64,000 nt of DNA. It comes from Thiocystis violacea (lineage in GTDB: Bacteria; Pseudomonadota; Gammaproteobacteria; Chromatiales; Chromatiaceae). The notes below the pieces were generated by a model that saw nothing but the letters and a program-made list of their open reading frames with translations, searched no databases and was not told where the DNA came from. The position numbers and the translations under genes are program-made. The DNA lies in the NCBI RefSeq assembly GCF_016583575.1, contig NZ_NRRG01000024.1:1-64000 (forward strand), in the 5' to 3' direction. Below are positions 55,005-64,000 of the stretch, in pieces (position 1 is the first letter of the stretch; every line of letters begins with the position of its first letter).

Positions 55005-56159
55005 ATGTCCATCGAATCGCAACTCTCGCTCGTATCCAGCCGTTTCACCCTGAAATCCACCAGTCAAAGCTGGAGCCAGGGAACCACGGTCGGCCAGAAC
55101 CCCAGCCAGACGGCGTTGTCCAGTCTTCAGGAGAAGGCGCTGAACGCCTTGGCGCGCGAGATTCCTGGGATGGAGTCCTCATCCTTGAAGGCGCTCGATC
55201 CGGCAGAATACACGCCAGATAAGGTCGCCGGGCGGATCGGCCAGTTCGTTGCCATGGGGCTGGAGAATGCCCGCGCGAGCGGCAAGTCCGAGGAGGAGGT
55301 TCAGGCGCTCTATGACAGCGCGGTGAAGGGCGTGGAGCAGGGGTTCAAGGAGGCCAAGGAGATTCTCTCCAACCTCAAGCTCCTGGATGGACCCGTCGCC
55401 GAGCAGGTGGAGGCGACCGAGAAGGCGACCTTCGAGGCATTGGCCGGGTTGTCGCCAAGCCAGAGCGGGGAAGGCGTGACCGAAACAACCGCCATGACCG
55501 GGATGGCGGTCGCTCAACGTTATCAGAAGGCCGAGGATTTCGAGCTGAACCTGACGACGCGCGACGGCGACAAAGTCCGCGTGAGCTTCAGCCGGAATCT
55601 GGACGCGCAGGGCAGTTTCGCGGTGTCCAGCGACGGCGAGGGCAATCGAGCGGCGGTCATGGATCTCAGTCGCTCGGAAAGCAGCCAGTATGCGTTCAGC
55701 GTGGAAGGCGATCTCAGCGTGGATGAGATCGACGCGATTCAGAATCTGGTGCGCGATGTCGGGAAGGTCGCCAACGACTTCTTCAGCGGCGATGTCCAGA
55801 AGGCGTTCGAGAAGGTCTCCGATGTCGCCTTCGACGGATCCCAACTCGCGTCGATGAATCTGCGCATGAGCCGGTCCGAACAGTTCAGCGCGGCCAAGAT
55901 CTATGAAGGGACGCAGCGTCTGGAAGAGCCTGAGCAGGCCAGATCCGGCCGCCGTCTGGGTCATATGATGCGTGAACTCCGCGATAGCTTCGAGAAACCG
56001 GAGCTGGGTTTCCTGGACCAGGCTGGCAAGGAAGCGAGTAATATCATGAAGGGTCTGGTCCAGCAGGACAGTCGCTTCAAGGATGCGTCGGAGGAGCAGC
56101 AGACGCTCTATAAGAAGAACTTTGAGCGGTTGCTGAGTTCGCTCGAAGTGGAAAAATAA
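55005..56159 (+). CDS. DUF5610-like protein
   Basis: The 384-residue protein has a central region (about 70-170) like DUF5610: AEYTPDKVAGRIGQFVAMGLENAR, then YDSAVKGVEQGFKEAKEILSNLKLL. The rest is polar and helical, with no signal peptide or membrane helix. Function of the family is unknown; members often lie near flagellar or chemotaxis genes. The ATG at 55005 was chosen over 54879, where the product would be Arg/Gly-rich. Confidence 0.65.
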   Translation: MSIESQLSLVSSRFTLKSTSQSWSQGTTVGQNPSQTALSSLQEKALNALAREIPGMESSSLKALDPAEYTPDKVAGRIGQFVAMGLENARASGKSEEEVQALYDSAVKGVEQGFKEAKEILSNLKLLDGPVAEQVEATEKATFEALAGLSPSQSGEGVTETTAMTGMAVAQRYQKAEDFELNLTTRDGDKVRVSFSRNLDAQGSFAVSSDGEGNRAAVMDLSRSESSQYAFSVEGDLSVDEIDAIQNLVRDVGKVANDFFSGDVQKAFEKVSDVAFDGSQLASMNLRMSRSEQFSAAKIYEGTQRLEEPEQARSGRRLGHMMRELRDSFEKPELGFLDQAGKEASNIMKGLVQQDSRFKDASEEQQTLYKKNFERLLSSLEVEK

Positions 56160-56375
56160 GACGCTATCCTGGTTCAGCCCGGTATTCACGCCGGGGCGAG
56201 TTGGCTTAGGATCCGTGCCGGTGGCACTACGAGGTAGTCGCCATCGCTTTTACGGGAAACGACCGGGTGCTCCCGCCATTGGCGAGTCGCCGGGCTTGGT
56301 TTCGGCTCGGGGCATCACCTGGATGTCGCATCGAGCCTCGTTTCCCGCGTTCGGTTGGTGAATAAGGAGAAGCTG

Positions 56376-57581
56376 GTGTCCAACCAAGCCATGCGTTCGA
56401 TCTCGTCCTTCGTCGGGAAACCCTGGAAAACCATTCTATTGGGGGTATTCGCGGCGGGTTCCGTCCTGGTGATGGATCACGCCTCGCCGCTCGCCTGGTT
56501 GCTCGCCGCCGCGCTCCTGTCGTTCGCGTTGTTCATCGAGTACCACCAGCATCGGATGCTGAAGGCCGCGATCGCCGCCACCCGCGCCGAATTCCAGTCG
56601 CATCTGGACAACAAATCCCGTCAGTTGAACGTCTGGGAGCGTGCCTTCGAGCGGCTGGGCATCGAACTCTTCCCCATCTTCGTCCGTCACATCGAGCATT
56701 CCCGCCAACTCACCGAGCAGAGCGTCACCCATCTGGCGGGCTCCTTCAGCGAACTGGTCATGGACCTGGAGCAGGTCATCGCGGCCACCCAGGCGGGCGA
56801 CCTCCAGGATCACGTCATCGTCGGGCAATTCCAGGAAAGTCAGGCGAAACTGACCGAGGTGATCGGCGATTTCGAAAGCATCCTGCATCGCGAGCTGGCC
56901 ATGAGCGAACAGGTCGAGCGCCTGGCTGGCTTCGGCGGCGAGATGCAACGCATGGCCCAGGACGTTCGCTCGGTCGCGGAGCAGATCAATCTGCTGGCGC
57001 TCAATGCCGCGATCGAGGCCGCTCGCGCGGGCGAGCAGGGTCGCGGCTTCGCCGTGGTCGCCGACGAGGTGCGCAAGCTGGCCGGCTCCTCGGCCGCGAC
57101 CGGGGCGCGAATCAGCGTCAAGGTGGAGGAACTGGCCCGCTCGCTGGCCCAGACCCAGAGCATGGTGAAGGCGTCCATGAGCAGCGCGGATTCCTTGGTG
57201 AAATCATCCGAGCACAAGGTGGAGGCCGTCATGAGTCGACTGCGGCAAACCACCGAGTCGCTCAACGAGGATGCCCAGCGCCTGCGTCATCTCAGCGAGA
57301 GTATTCGGTCGCGGGTCGGGGCCTCGCTGGTGGATCTTCAATTCCAGGATCGGACCAGTCAGGTTCTCGCGCACGTTTGCGAGGGACTCGAACACCTGAG
57401 CGAGCGGCTGCTGGCGACCTCCAAGCACGATCTGACCCAGCAGGAGTTGGATATCCTGGAGATCGACGGCCTGCTGGCCCAGATGCTGGCCTCCTACAGC
57501 ACCATCGAGGAGCGTGATCTGCACACCACCGGAGGGGCGGCGAGGGTAGAATCGGCGGCCTCCGAGCTGACATTTTTTTAG
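56376..57581 (+). CDS. MCP-type signalling protein without a periplasmic sensor
   Basis: The 401-residue protein has two adjacent membrane helices (about 20-60) with almost no loop, then a long coiled coil and a short MCP hairpin ([36 protein letters not shown]). It probably senses an internal or membrane state. Start: GTG at 56376 with AGGAG six bases before; the frame could begin at 56355. It ends 17 bp before cheY, in the same operon. Confidence 0.85.
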   Translation: MSNQAMRSISSFVGKPWKTILLGVFAAGSVLVMDHASPLAWLLAAALLSFALFIEYHQHRMLKAAIAATRAEFQSHLDNKSRQLNVWERAFERLGIELFPIFVRHIEHSRQLTEQSVTHLAGSFSELVMDLEQVIAATQAGDLQDHVIVGQFQESQAKLTEVIGDFESILHRELAMSEQVERLAGFGGEMQRMAQDVRSVAEQINLLALNAAIEAARAGEQGRGFAVVADEVRKLAGSSAATGARISVKVEELARSLAQTQSMVKASMSSADSLVKSSEHKVEAVMSRLRQTTESLNEDAQRLRHLSESIRSRVGASLVDLQFQDRTSQVLAHVCEGLEHLSERLLATSKHDLTQQELDILEIDGLLAQMLASYSTIEERDLHTTGGAARVESAASELTFF

Positions 57582-57598
57582 ACGAAACGGAGTTTGGC

Positions 57599-57967
57599 AT
57601 GGCGAAGACCATCATGGTGATCGACGATTCGGCGTCGTTCCGGAGCGTGGTGACGATCGCGCTCAAGGGTGCCGGATACGATGTTCTCGAGGCCTGCGAC
57701 GGGCGCGACGCGCTCGCGAAGCTTACGGGCCAGAAGATCCACCTCATCGTCAGCGATGTGAACATGCCCAACATGGACGGCATCACCCTGGTGCGAGAGG
57801 TGAAAAAGCACCCGAATTACAAGTTCACGCCCATCATGATGCTGACCACCGAGAGTCAGCCCGAGAAGAAACAGGCCGCGCGGGACGCTGGCGCCAAGGC
57901 CTGGCTGGTCAAGCCGTTCCAGCCGCCCATGCTCTTGGATGCCGTATCCAAGCTGGTGCTCCCATAA
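57599..57967 (+). CDS. cheY: CheY-like response regulator
   Basis: The 122-residue single receiver domain has acidic residues in VIDDSAS (D11/D12 region), the phosphorylation site in VSDVNMPNMDG (near D55) and the lysine in LVKPFQPP. It should carry phosphate from CheA to the motor or another target. It lies with a STAS protein and cheA just downstream. Confidence 0.92.
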   Translation: MAKTIMVIDDSASFRSVVTIALKGAGYDVLEACDGRDALAKLTGQKIHLIVSDVNMPNMDGITLVREVKKHPNYKFTPIMMLTTESQPEKKQAARDAGAKAWLVKPFQPPMLLDAVSKLVLP

Positions 57968-58008
57968 CCCGACCGAGCCCATGAGCCAACCGAGAGGGTG
58001 CCGTTGCG

Positions 58009-58338
58009 ATGAAGCCGGAACGAGAGAGCACGAGTGCCGATGATCGGTTCGTCCACGAGGGCGAACTGACCATCTACACCGCCACCGAGACCCTGGCGCG
58101 CTTGCGCGCCCATCTGGCCGCGCGCCAGGCCTGCGACCTGGATCTGTCGGGGGTGTCCGAGATGGACAGCGCCGGTTTGCAGCTCCTGCTCTGGGTCCGC
58201 CGCGTCGCGCAGGCGAGCGAGGCGCGTTTTCGCCTCGTCGCCTACAGTGACGCGGTGGCCGAGGTGCTCGGTCTGCTGCATCTGCGGATCCTGTTCGGTC
58301 TCGATTCCGCCCACTCGGCGGAAGGGGGCTCGGCATGA
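58009..58338 (+). CDS. STAS domain protein
   Basis: The 109-residue protein is a STAS domain of the kind seen in chemotaxis clusters and anti-sigma-factor antagonists. CDLDLSGVSEMDSAGLQLLL carries the usual serine (DSAG). It overlaps the cheA start by 4 bp. Its role may be to set CheA activity or to bind a partner; this is inference. Confidence 0.85.
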   Translation: MKPERESTSADDRFVHEGELTIYTATETLARLRAHLAARQACDLDLSGVSEMDSAGLQLLLWVRRVAQASEARFRLVAYSDAVAEVLGLLHLRILFGLDSAHSAEGGSA

Positions 58339-60539
58339 ATCTGGATAGCGCCCGACAGGCGTTCATGGCCGAGGTCGCCGAGTTGCTCCAGTCGATGGAG
58401 GACGCCCTTCTGACGCTGGAGGAGGATCCCGAGGATCCGGAGTCCCTGAACGAAGTCTTCCGCGCCATGCACACCATCAAGGGCACCGGCGGGGTATTCG
58501 GCTACAACTCGGTCGTCGATTTCACCCACCAGGTCGAGACCCTGATGGATCAGGTGCGCTCCGGGCTGATTCCCTTGACCGGGCCGCTGATCGCCACCCT
58601 GTTCGAATGCCGCGACCACACCGCCCGGCTGGTCGACGCCATTGGGGACGAGACCGGCTCGGACGAGCCGCCGCTGGATCCCGAGCTGCGCGCGGCCGGG
58701 GAGGCGCTCCTGGCGCGGCTCGGTCAGCCGCCCGCCAGCGACGCCCCAGCCGGCTCCGAGGGCGTGGCGGATCCCAAGTTCCTGCCCGTCGCCAGCGACC
58801 TCTGGATGATCACCTTGAAATTCCATCGCGACTCCTTCCGCGATGGGATCGATCCGCTCTCCTTTCTGCGTTACCTGGGGTCGCTGGGCGATCTGGTGCA
58901 TGTCGCGACCCTGCTCGATGCCGAGCCGACGGCCGACGACGCCTTCGACCCCGAGAGTTGCTATCTCTGTTTCGGCATCGCCTTTCGCAGCGAGGCCGAC
59001 AAGCCCACCATCGCGGGCGTCTTCGAGTTCGCCGATCAGGACTGCGAGATCCGCATCCTGGAGCCGGATACGGCGCAGGCCAAGTATCTGGATCTGCTCG
59101 CGGCGGTGCCGGATGAGCAAGTCGGCTGGCTCGGCGATCTGCTGGTGCGCATCGGCGCCCTAACCTCGGGCGAACTCGCCCACGCCCTGAGGACGCAGGG
59201 AAGCGTGCTGGAGCCGGATCCGGACGCGGCGCCCGCCAAGGGCAAGCGGCGACTGGGCGAGATCCTGGTCGAACAGGGCTCGATCAAGCCCGCCGTGGTG
59301 GAGCAGGCGGTCAAGACCCAGGAGGCCGTGCGTGCCCGGCGTCAGGAGGAGACCCAGCATATCCGCGTGGATGCCCAGCGGCTCGGCCATCTGATCGATC
59401 TGGTCGGGGAACTGGTCACCAGCAGCGCGGCCATCCGCGTCATGGTCCAGCGCGCGGGCATCGAGGACATGAGCGATGTGGTCGACGGGGTCGACTATCT
59501 GGTCTCCGAGATCCGCGACAACGCCCTGCAACTGCGCATGGTGCCGATCGGCGATAGTCTCTCGCGCTTCCGCCGCGTGGTGCGCGACGCCAGCCAGGAA
59601 TTGGGCAAGGAGATCGAGCTGGTCATCACCGGTGGCGAGACCGAACTCGACAAGACGGTGGTCGAGAAGATGACGGACCCGCTCACCCATCTGATCCGCA
59701 ATTCCATCGACCACGGGATCGAGACCCCCGAGGTGCGACTGGGCCAGGGCAAGCGAGCCGGTGGAACCGTTCATATCAACGCCTACCACGACTCGGGTCA
59801 CATCGTCATCGAGATCGCCGACGACGGCGCGGGTCTGGATGTCGCGCGCATCCGCGCCAAGGCCGAGGCGAAAGGTCTGGTCAAGCCCGAGGAGGTGCTG
59901 ACCCAGGAGGAAACCCTGCGGCTCATCTTCGCGCCCGGACTCTCGACCAAGGAGCAGGCCACCAACCTCTCGGGGCGCGGCGTGGGTATGGACGTGGTGC
60001 GGCGCAATATCGAGGCGCTGCGCGGCACGGTCGAACTGGAGAGCCAGCTCGGCGTGGGCACCAAGGTCACCATCGTCCTGCCGTTAACGCTGGCCATCAT
60101 CGACGGCTTCCTGGTCGGGGCCGGGCCGGACCAGTACGTGATCCCGCTCGCGCAGGTGGCCGAGTGCGTGGAGATGAGCGAGGCGGAGGCGGTGAAGCGC
60201 CATGGCGAGCGCTACATCAATCTGCGTGGCGAGGTTCTGCCCTTCATCCGGCTGATCGATCTGTTCGAGAGCGCCGGGCGGGATCGCGCGGGTCAGCGCG
60301 AGAGCCTGGTGGTGGTCCGCTTCGGTCACCACAAGGTCGGTTTGGTGGTGGACACCCTGCTCGGCGAGCTACAGACGGTCATCAAGCCGCTCGGCAAGCT
60401 GTTCGAGCGGCTGCGCGGGGTGGCGGGCGCGACCATTCTGGGGACGGGCGACATCGCCCTGATCCTGGATGTCGCTGAGTTGGCGGCCATCGCGGAAGGT
60501 GGCCGGGATATCGCGGACAAGCGTCGCGCCCACGCCTGA
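58335..60539 (+). CDS. cheA: Chemotaxis histidine kinase CheA
   Basis: The 734-residue protein has an HPt domain with the phosphorylated histidine in AMHTIKGTGGVFG (near residue 48), a P2-like region (~140-255), then dimerisation, ATPase (HLIRNSIDHGIE, GRGVGMDVVRRNIEALRG) and CheW-like domains. Between P2 and the dimerisation domain, residues 265-329 hold two copies of an LGxxLxxxG...Q motif like MshEN repeats. It lies after a STAS gene and before an MCP gene. Confidence 0.94.
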   Translation: MNLDSARQAFMAEVAELLQSMEDALLTLEEDPEDPESLNEVFRAMHTIKGTGGVFGYNSVVDFTHQVETLMDQVRSGLIPLTGPLIATLFECRDHTARLVDAIGDETGSDEPPLDPELRAAGEALLARLGQPPASDAPAGSEGVADPKFLPVASDLWMITLKFHRDSFRDGIDPLSFLRYLGSLGDLVHVATLLDAEPTADDAFDPESCYLCFGIAFRSEADKPTIAGVFEFADQDCEIRILEPDTAQAKYLDLLAAVPDEQVGWLGDLLVRIGALTSGELAHALRTQGSVLEPDPDAAPAKGKRRLGEILVEQGSIKPAVVEQAVKTQEAVRARRQEETQHIRVDAQRLGHLIDLVGELVTSSAAIRVMVQRAGIEDMSDVVDGVDYLVSEIRDNALQLRMVPIGDSLSRFRRVVRDASQELGKEIELVITGGETELDKTVVEKMTDPLTHLIRNSIDHGIETPEVRLGQGKRAGGTVHINAYHDSGHIVIEIADDGAGLDVARIRAKAEAKGLVKPEEVLTQEETLRLIFAPGLSTKEQATNLSGRGVGMDVVRRNIEALRGTVELESQLGVGTKVTIVLPLTLAIIDGFLVGAGPDQYVIPLAQVAECVEMSEAEAVKRHGERYINLRGEVLPFIRLIDLFESAGRDRAGQRESLVVVRFGHHKVGLVVDTLLGELQTVIKPLGKLFERLRGVAGATILGTGDIALILDVAELAAIAEGGRDIADKRRAHA

Positions 60540-60551
60540 TGGCGCTGAAAC

Positions 60552-60575
60552 GACGTATCGATTGACGTATCGATT
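60552..60575. repeat. Exact 12-bp tandem repeat before an MCP gene
   Basis: GACGTATCGATT occurs twice in direct contact, just upstream of the AGGAG ribosome binding site of the MCP gene at 60588. It may be a polymerase slip or a regulator site. Confidence 0.6.
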
Positions 60576-60587
60576 TAGGAGAGCCCA

Positions 60588-62537
60588 ATGTTTCGTTCGA
60601 TGACGATGGCCAAGAAACTGATTCTCGGTTTCGGCACTGTACTCGCCCTGCTGGTCGTGGTGGGCACGCTGTCCTATTTCACGATCGAGAGCGCCTCCAC
60701 CGGCTTCGCCTCCTATCGCGAGAAGGCGGTTCGGGCCAACCGCATGGGCGAGATGCAGGCCAACATGCTGTTGGGGCGGATTCAGGTCAAGGATTTCATC
60801 CAGACCCACAGCGAGAAGGCCGAAAAGGCGTTCCAGGGGTATCTGCAAGCGACCGACGCCATCCTCAAGGAGGTCACCGCCCTGGTCCGCGACCCCGAGC
60901 GTTTGGCCAAGCTCAATGCCTCGAACACGAATATCGACGCCTATGCCAAGGGCTTCGAGCAGGTGGTCGCCTACACGCGCGAAAGCGACAAGCTCGACAA
61001 CGAGGTGCTGGCCGTCACCGGCCGCGAGATCGAACAGCGTCTGAACAGGATCCTGGAGAGCGCCAATCAGTCCGGGGATGCCGAGGCCGTTCTGAAGTCC
61101 GCTCGGGGAATGCGCAACCTCCTGCTGGCGCGCCTCTACGTGCGCCGCTTCATTGGCGACAACGACCAGAAGAATGCCGATCGGGTCGCTCAGGAATGGG
61201 CCGAGCTCGACAAACAGATGGGCGAGATGGCCGCCACCATCCAGGATCCCCAGCGCCGCGCCTGGCTAGACGAGGTGATGCGCTACAAGGCCGAGTACAA
61301 GACCGCCTTCGAGCGCCTAGTGCAGGCGATCAAGGAGCGCAATCAGATCGTTACCGGCACGCTCGATATCCTTGGACCCAAGTTCGCCGCCGATATCGAC
61401 GAGGTCAAGTTGTCCTATAAGCAGGAGCAGGACGTCCTCGGACCTCAGGTCCAGGCATCCAACGACCGGGCCATCCTGGTGATCTCGGTCCTGTCCCTCA
61501 TCGCCCTGCTGCTTGGAATCGGTATCGCCTGGCTGATCATTCGCGCCGTCATGGCCCAGTTGGGCAAGGATCCGGGCGTGATCGCCGAGGTAACCCGCAA
61601 GGTCGCGGTCGGCGACCTGGCGATCGAGTTCGACCAGACCAACATGCGCGGCGTTTACAAGGACATGCACGGCATGGTCGAGCGCCTGCGTCAGATCGTC
61701 GGCGAGGTGCGAGTCGGCGCCGATAATCTCTCCTCGGCCTCCAGCGAGGTCAGTTCCACCGCCCAGGCGCTGAGTCAGGGCGCGACCGAGCAGGCGGCGA
61801 GCGTGGAGGAGACCACGGCGAGTATCGAGCAGCTCAACGCCTCGGTGCAGCAGAACACCGAGAACGCGCGCGTCACCAACGGCATCGCCAAGAGTTCGGC
61901 GGAGGAGGCGCGACGCGGTGGCGAGGCGGTCAAGCGCACGGTCGCGGCCATGAAGGAGATCGCCAGCAAGATCGGTCTGATCGAGGACATCGCCTACAAG
62001 ACCAACCTGCTCGCGCTCAATGCCGCGATCGAGGCGGCGCGCGCCGGCGAGCACGGCAAGGGTTTCACGGTGGTCGCGGCCGAGGTGCGCAAGCTCGCCG
62101 AGAACAGTGGCGTGACCGCCCAGGAGATCAACCATCTGGCGACCAGCAGCGTCTCGATCGCCGAGGAGGCCGGCAAGCTCCTGGAGCAGATGGTGCCCAA
62201 CATCGTCAAGACCGCCGATCTGGTCGAGGAGATCACCGCCGCCTCGGGCGAGCAGGCGGCCGGCATCAGTCAGATCAACGAGGCCATGAGCCAGTTGGAC
62301 AAGGCCACCCAGCAGAACGCCTCCTCCTCGGAGGAGCTGGCGGCCACGGCCGAGGAACTCAGCGGTCAGGCGAGCCAGTTGCAGGAGACCATGTCCTTCT
62401 TCCGCACCGGCGCCGGTCGCTCCTCGACCAAGACGCGGGCGCCGGCCGCGCGCCAGGGCGCTCGGGCAACCGAGGACTTCGCCCAGTCCACGGTCGATCT
62501 GGACGATTTTTCGCGGAAGGACTTCGAACGTTTCTGA
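60588..62537 (+). CDS. Methyl-accepting chemotaxis protein with HBM-like sensor
   Basis: The 649-residue protein has membrane helices near 10-30 and 295-320. They border a long helical periplasmic sensor of about 260 residues, which looks like the helical bimodular (HBM) type. A HAMP region and an MCP domain with [24 protein letters not shown] follow, ending in a basic, flexible tail. It lies between cheA and cheW and probably is the receptor tied to this cluster. The ligand is unknown. Confidence 0.92.
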   Translation: MFRSMTMAKKLILGFGTVLALLVVVGTLSYFTIESASTGFASYREKAVRANRMGEMQANMLLGRIQVKDFIQTHSEKAEKAFQGYLQATDAILKEVTALVRDPERLAKLNASNTNIDAYAKGFEQVVAYTRESDKLDNEVLAVTGREIEQRLNRILESANQSGDAEAVLKSARGMRNLLLARLYVRRFIGDNDQKNADRVAQEWAELDKQMGEMAATIQDPQRRAWLDEVMRYKAEYKTAFERLVQAIKERNQIVTGTLDILGPKFAADIDEVKLSYKQEQDVLGPQVQASNDRAILVISVLSLIALLLGIGIAWLIIRAVMAQLGKDPGVIAEVTRKVAVGDLAIEFDQTNMRGVYKDMHGMVERLRQIVGEVRVGADNLSSASSEVSSTAQALSQGATEQAASVEETTASIEQLNASVQQNTENARVTNGIAKSSAEEARRGGEAVKRTVAAMKEIASKIGLIEDIAYKTNLLALNAAIEAARAGEHGKGFTVVAAEVRKLAENSGVTAQEINHLATSSVSIAEEAGKLLEQMVPNIVKTADLVEEITAASGEQAAGISQINEAMSQLDKATQQNASSSEELAATAEELSGQASQLQETMSFFRTGAGRSSTKTRAPAARQGARATEDFAQSTVDLDDFSRKDFERF

Positions 62538-62550
62538 GCGGAGGTGGGAG

Positions 62551-63108
62551 ATGGGAGAACTGGTGTTGAGCAACAGATCGACCGCATCCAGCCACGCGGA
62601 AAGCGACGGTGAGGTGACCCAATACCTCACCTTCTCGGTCGCGGAGGAGCGACTGGCCATGTCGATCGACGCGGTCAAGGAGATCATCGAGACCCCCGTG
62701 GTGACGCGCGTTCCCATGACCCCCGACTACATTCGGGGCGTCATCAATCTGCGTGGCAACGTGGTTCCGGTGATCGACCTGGGCGCGCGCCTAGGGCGTG
62801 GACCCATTACCCTGACCAAGCGCAGTTGCGTGGTCCTGGTGGAGGTGCGGGTGGGGCAGGATGGCCATGTGCTCGGGATGCTGGTCGACGAGGTCAGGAA
62901 CATCCTCGAGATCCCGTTCGAGGACATCAAGCCCCCGCCGGAGTTCGGCTCCGAGATCCGCACCGATTTCATCGAGGCGATGGGACGGGTGGATGATGTC
63001 TTCGTGATCATTCTGAGCGTCGATCATGTCCTGTCCATGCAGGAACTGGCGGCGCTGCGGAAACTGAGCCAGGAGGCGGCCCCGAGCGGCACGGATGTCG
63101 AACCCTAG
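62551..63108 (+). CDS. cheW: Chemotaxis adaptor CheW
   Basis: The 185-residue protein has the CheW fold: YLTFSVAEERLAMSIDAVKEII near residue 27, then VPMTPDYIRGVINLRGNVVPVIDL and LVDEVRNILEIPFEDI. It links receptors to CheA. It starts 13 bp after the MCP gene and overlaps or nearly touches cheR. Confidence 0.94.
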   Translation: MGELVLSNRSTASSHAESDGEVTQYLTFSVAEERLAMSIDAVKEIIETPVVTRVPMTPDYIRGVINLRGNVVPVIDLGARLGRGPITLTKRSCVVLVEVRVGQDGHVLGMLVDEVRNILEIPFEDIKPPPEFGSEIRTDFIEAMGRVDDVFVIILSVDHVLSMQELAALRKLSQEAAPSGTDVEP

Positions 63109-63118
63109 GCCATCGGCC

Positions 63119-63961
63119 ATGCCGTCACGGATGGTCGGCGAAACCGAACGCGCCCCCGATGTCGTGCCCCTCATGGATCGCGACTTCGAGCGCTTTCGAC
63201 GCTTCATCCACGAACGGGCCGGGATCAGTCTGGCGCCGCACAAGCGCCAGATGGTCAGCGCGCGCTTGCAGCGGCGTCTGCGCCATCTTGGACTGCGCAG
63301 TTTCGACGCCTATCTCGACCGGATCTTCGAGTCGGATCAGGACCAGGAGCGTCAGCATCTGGTCGATCTGCTGACGACCAACGAGACCTATTTCTATCGT
63401 GAGCCGGCCCATTTCGAGTATCTGCGCGAGCGGGTGCTGCCGGACTATCGTGGACGCGCCATGCGGGTCTGGAGCGCGGCCTGTTCCTCGGGTGAGGAGG
63501 TCTATACGCTCGCCATGGTGCTGGCCGAGGGTCTGGGTCAGGGCGATTGGCGGATCCTGGGAACCGATATCAGCTCGCGCGTGCTGGAACAGGCGCGCCA
63601 GGCGCTCTACCCGCTGGAGCGGGCCAGGCACCTGCCGCGCGATTGGCTGGAGCGTTACTGTCTCAAGGGCGTGCGCGCTCAGACGGGCAATCTGCTGATC
63701 GATCCCCGGCTCAAGGCGCGTGTGCGTCTGGAGCCGCATAATCTCCTGGGGCCACTGGCGCGTGGGGAGACCTTCGATATCGTCTTTCTGCGCAACGTGC
63801 TCATCTATTTCGATCCCCCGACCAAGCAGCGGGTGATCGAGCATCTGGCGCGCGCGCTCCAGCCCGGCGGTCTGCTGTTCATCAGCCACGTCGAGTCGCT
63901 GCATGGCCTCGACAGCCCGCTGGAGTTGCTCCAGCCGTCGATTTTTCGCAAGCCGCGTTGA
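63119..63961 (+). CDS. cheR: MCP methyltransferase CheR
   Basis: CheR adds methyl groups from SAM to glutamates of MCPs. The 280-residue protein has an N-terminal helical domain (FERFRRFIHERAGISL), TTNETYFYREPAHFE, and the SAM domain with VWSAACSSGEEVYTLAM and FDIVFLRNVLIYFD. I chose the ATG at 63119; a start at 63095 is also possible. The window ends 39 bases on, so any cheD or cheB would lie beyond. Confidence 0.94.
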   Translation: MPSRMVGETERAPDVVPLMDRDFERFRRFIHERAGISLAPHKRQMVSARLQRRLRHLGLRSFDAYLDRIFESDQDQERQHLVDLLTTNETYFYREPAHFEYLRERVLPDYRGRAMRVWSAACSSGEEVYTLAMVLAEGLGQGDWRILGTDISSRVLEQARQALYPLERARHLPRDWLERYCLKGVRAQTGNLLIDPRLKARVRLEPHNLLGPLARGETFDIVFLRNVLIYFDPPTKQRVIEHLARALQPGGLLFISHVESLHGLDSPLELLQPSIFRKPR

Positions 63962-64000
63962 CCATCGGACGCCGCCCGCGTGCCCGTGCCAAGCCAGTCC

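Overview
The window looks like the chromosome of a G+C-rich gammaproteobacterium. The surE-pcm-nlpD-rpoS string, the ccoNOQP/ccoGHIS set and the integron-type integrase fragment fit Chromatiales (purple sulfur bacteria), but nothing here fixes the genus.

Layout. 1-1266: mobile-element debris. It holds the 3' end of a probable group II intron, one cassette-like gene, an attI-like junction with repeats spaced 25 bp, and the N-terminal part of an integron-type integrase. 1269-12197 (minus strand): type VI secretion genes in the order tssA, B, C, hcp, tagJ, tssE, F, G, clpV. Facing away from them are vgrG, an FHA-membrane-lytic transglycosylase fusion and a lipoprotein hydrolase. Two sigma-54-like promoters (before hcp and vgrG) suggest shared control. 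No tssJ, K, L or M is present. 17063-26284: an autotransporter, a metallo-beta-lactamase-fold hydrolase, a SemiSWEET protein, an HDOD-GAF-GGDEF protein, a PilZ protein and murJ.

A 9.6-kb island (about 26761-36346) sits in the terminator of rpsT and is flanked by an exact 19-bp direct repeat made of half that terminator. It carries hsdM, two unrecognised genes (X and Y), hsdS, hsdR and an ISL3-type transposase gene. Each gene overlaps the next, so X and Y appear to be built into the restriction-modification operon. This is the best candidate for an undescribed system.

36435-43454: lgt, a GH17-like glucanase gene, an Smr gene, and the stress/stationary-phase operon surE-pcm-nlpD-rpoS. 43694-52398: the complete cbb3 cytochrome oxidase structural and maturation genes, with a 48-residue membrane protein gene after ccoP. 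52533-63961: signalling and chemotaxis genes (three MCP-type proteins, PilZ, DUF2835, DUF5610-like, cheY, a STAS protein, cheA, cheW, cheR). The CheA carries a duplicated motif that resembles c-di-GMP-binding MshEN repeats, and the window also holds a diguanylate cyclase and two PilZ proteins.
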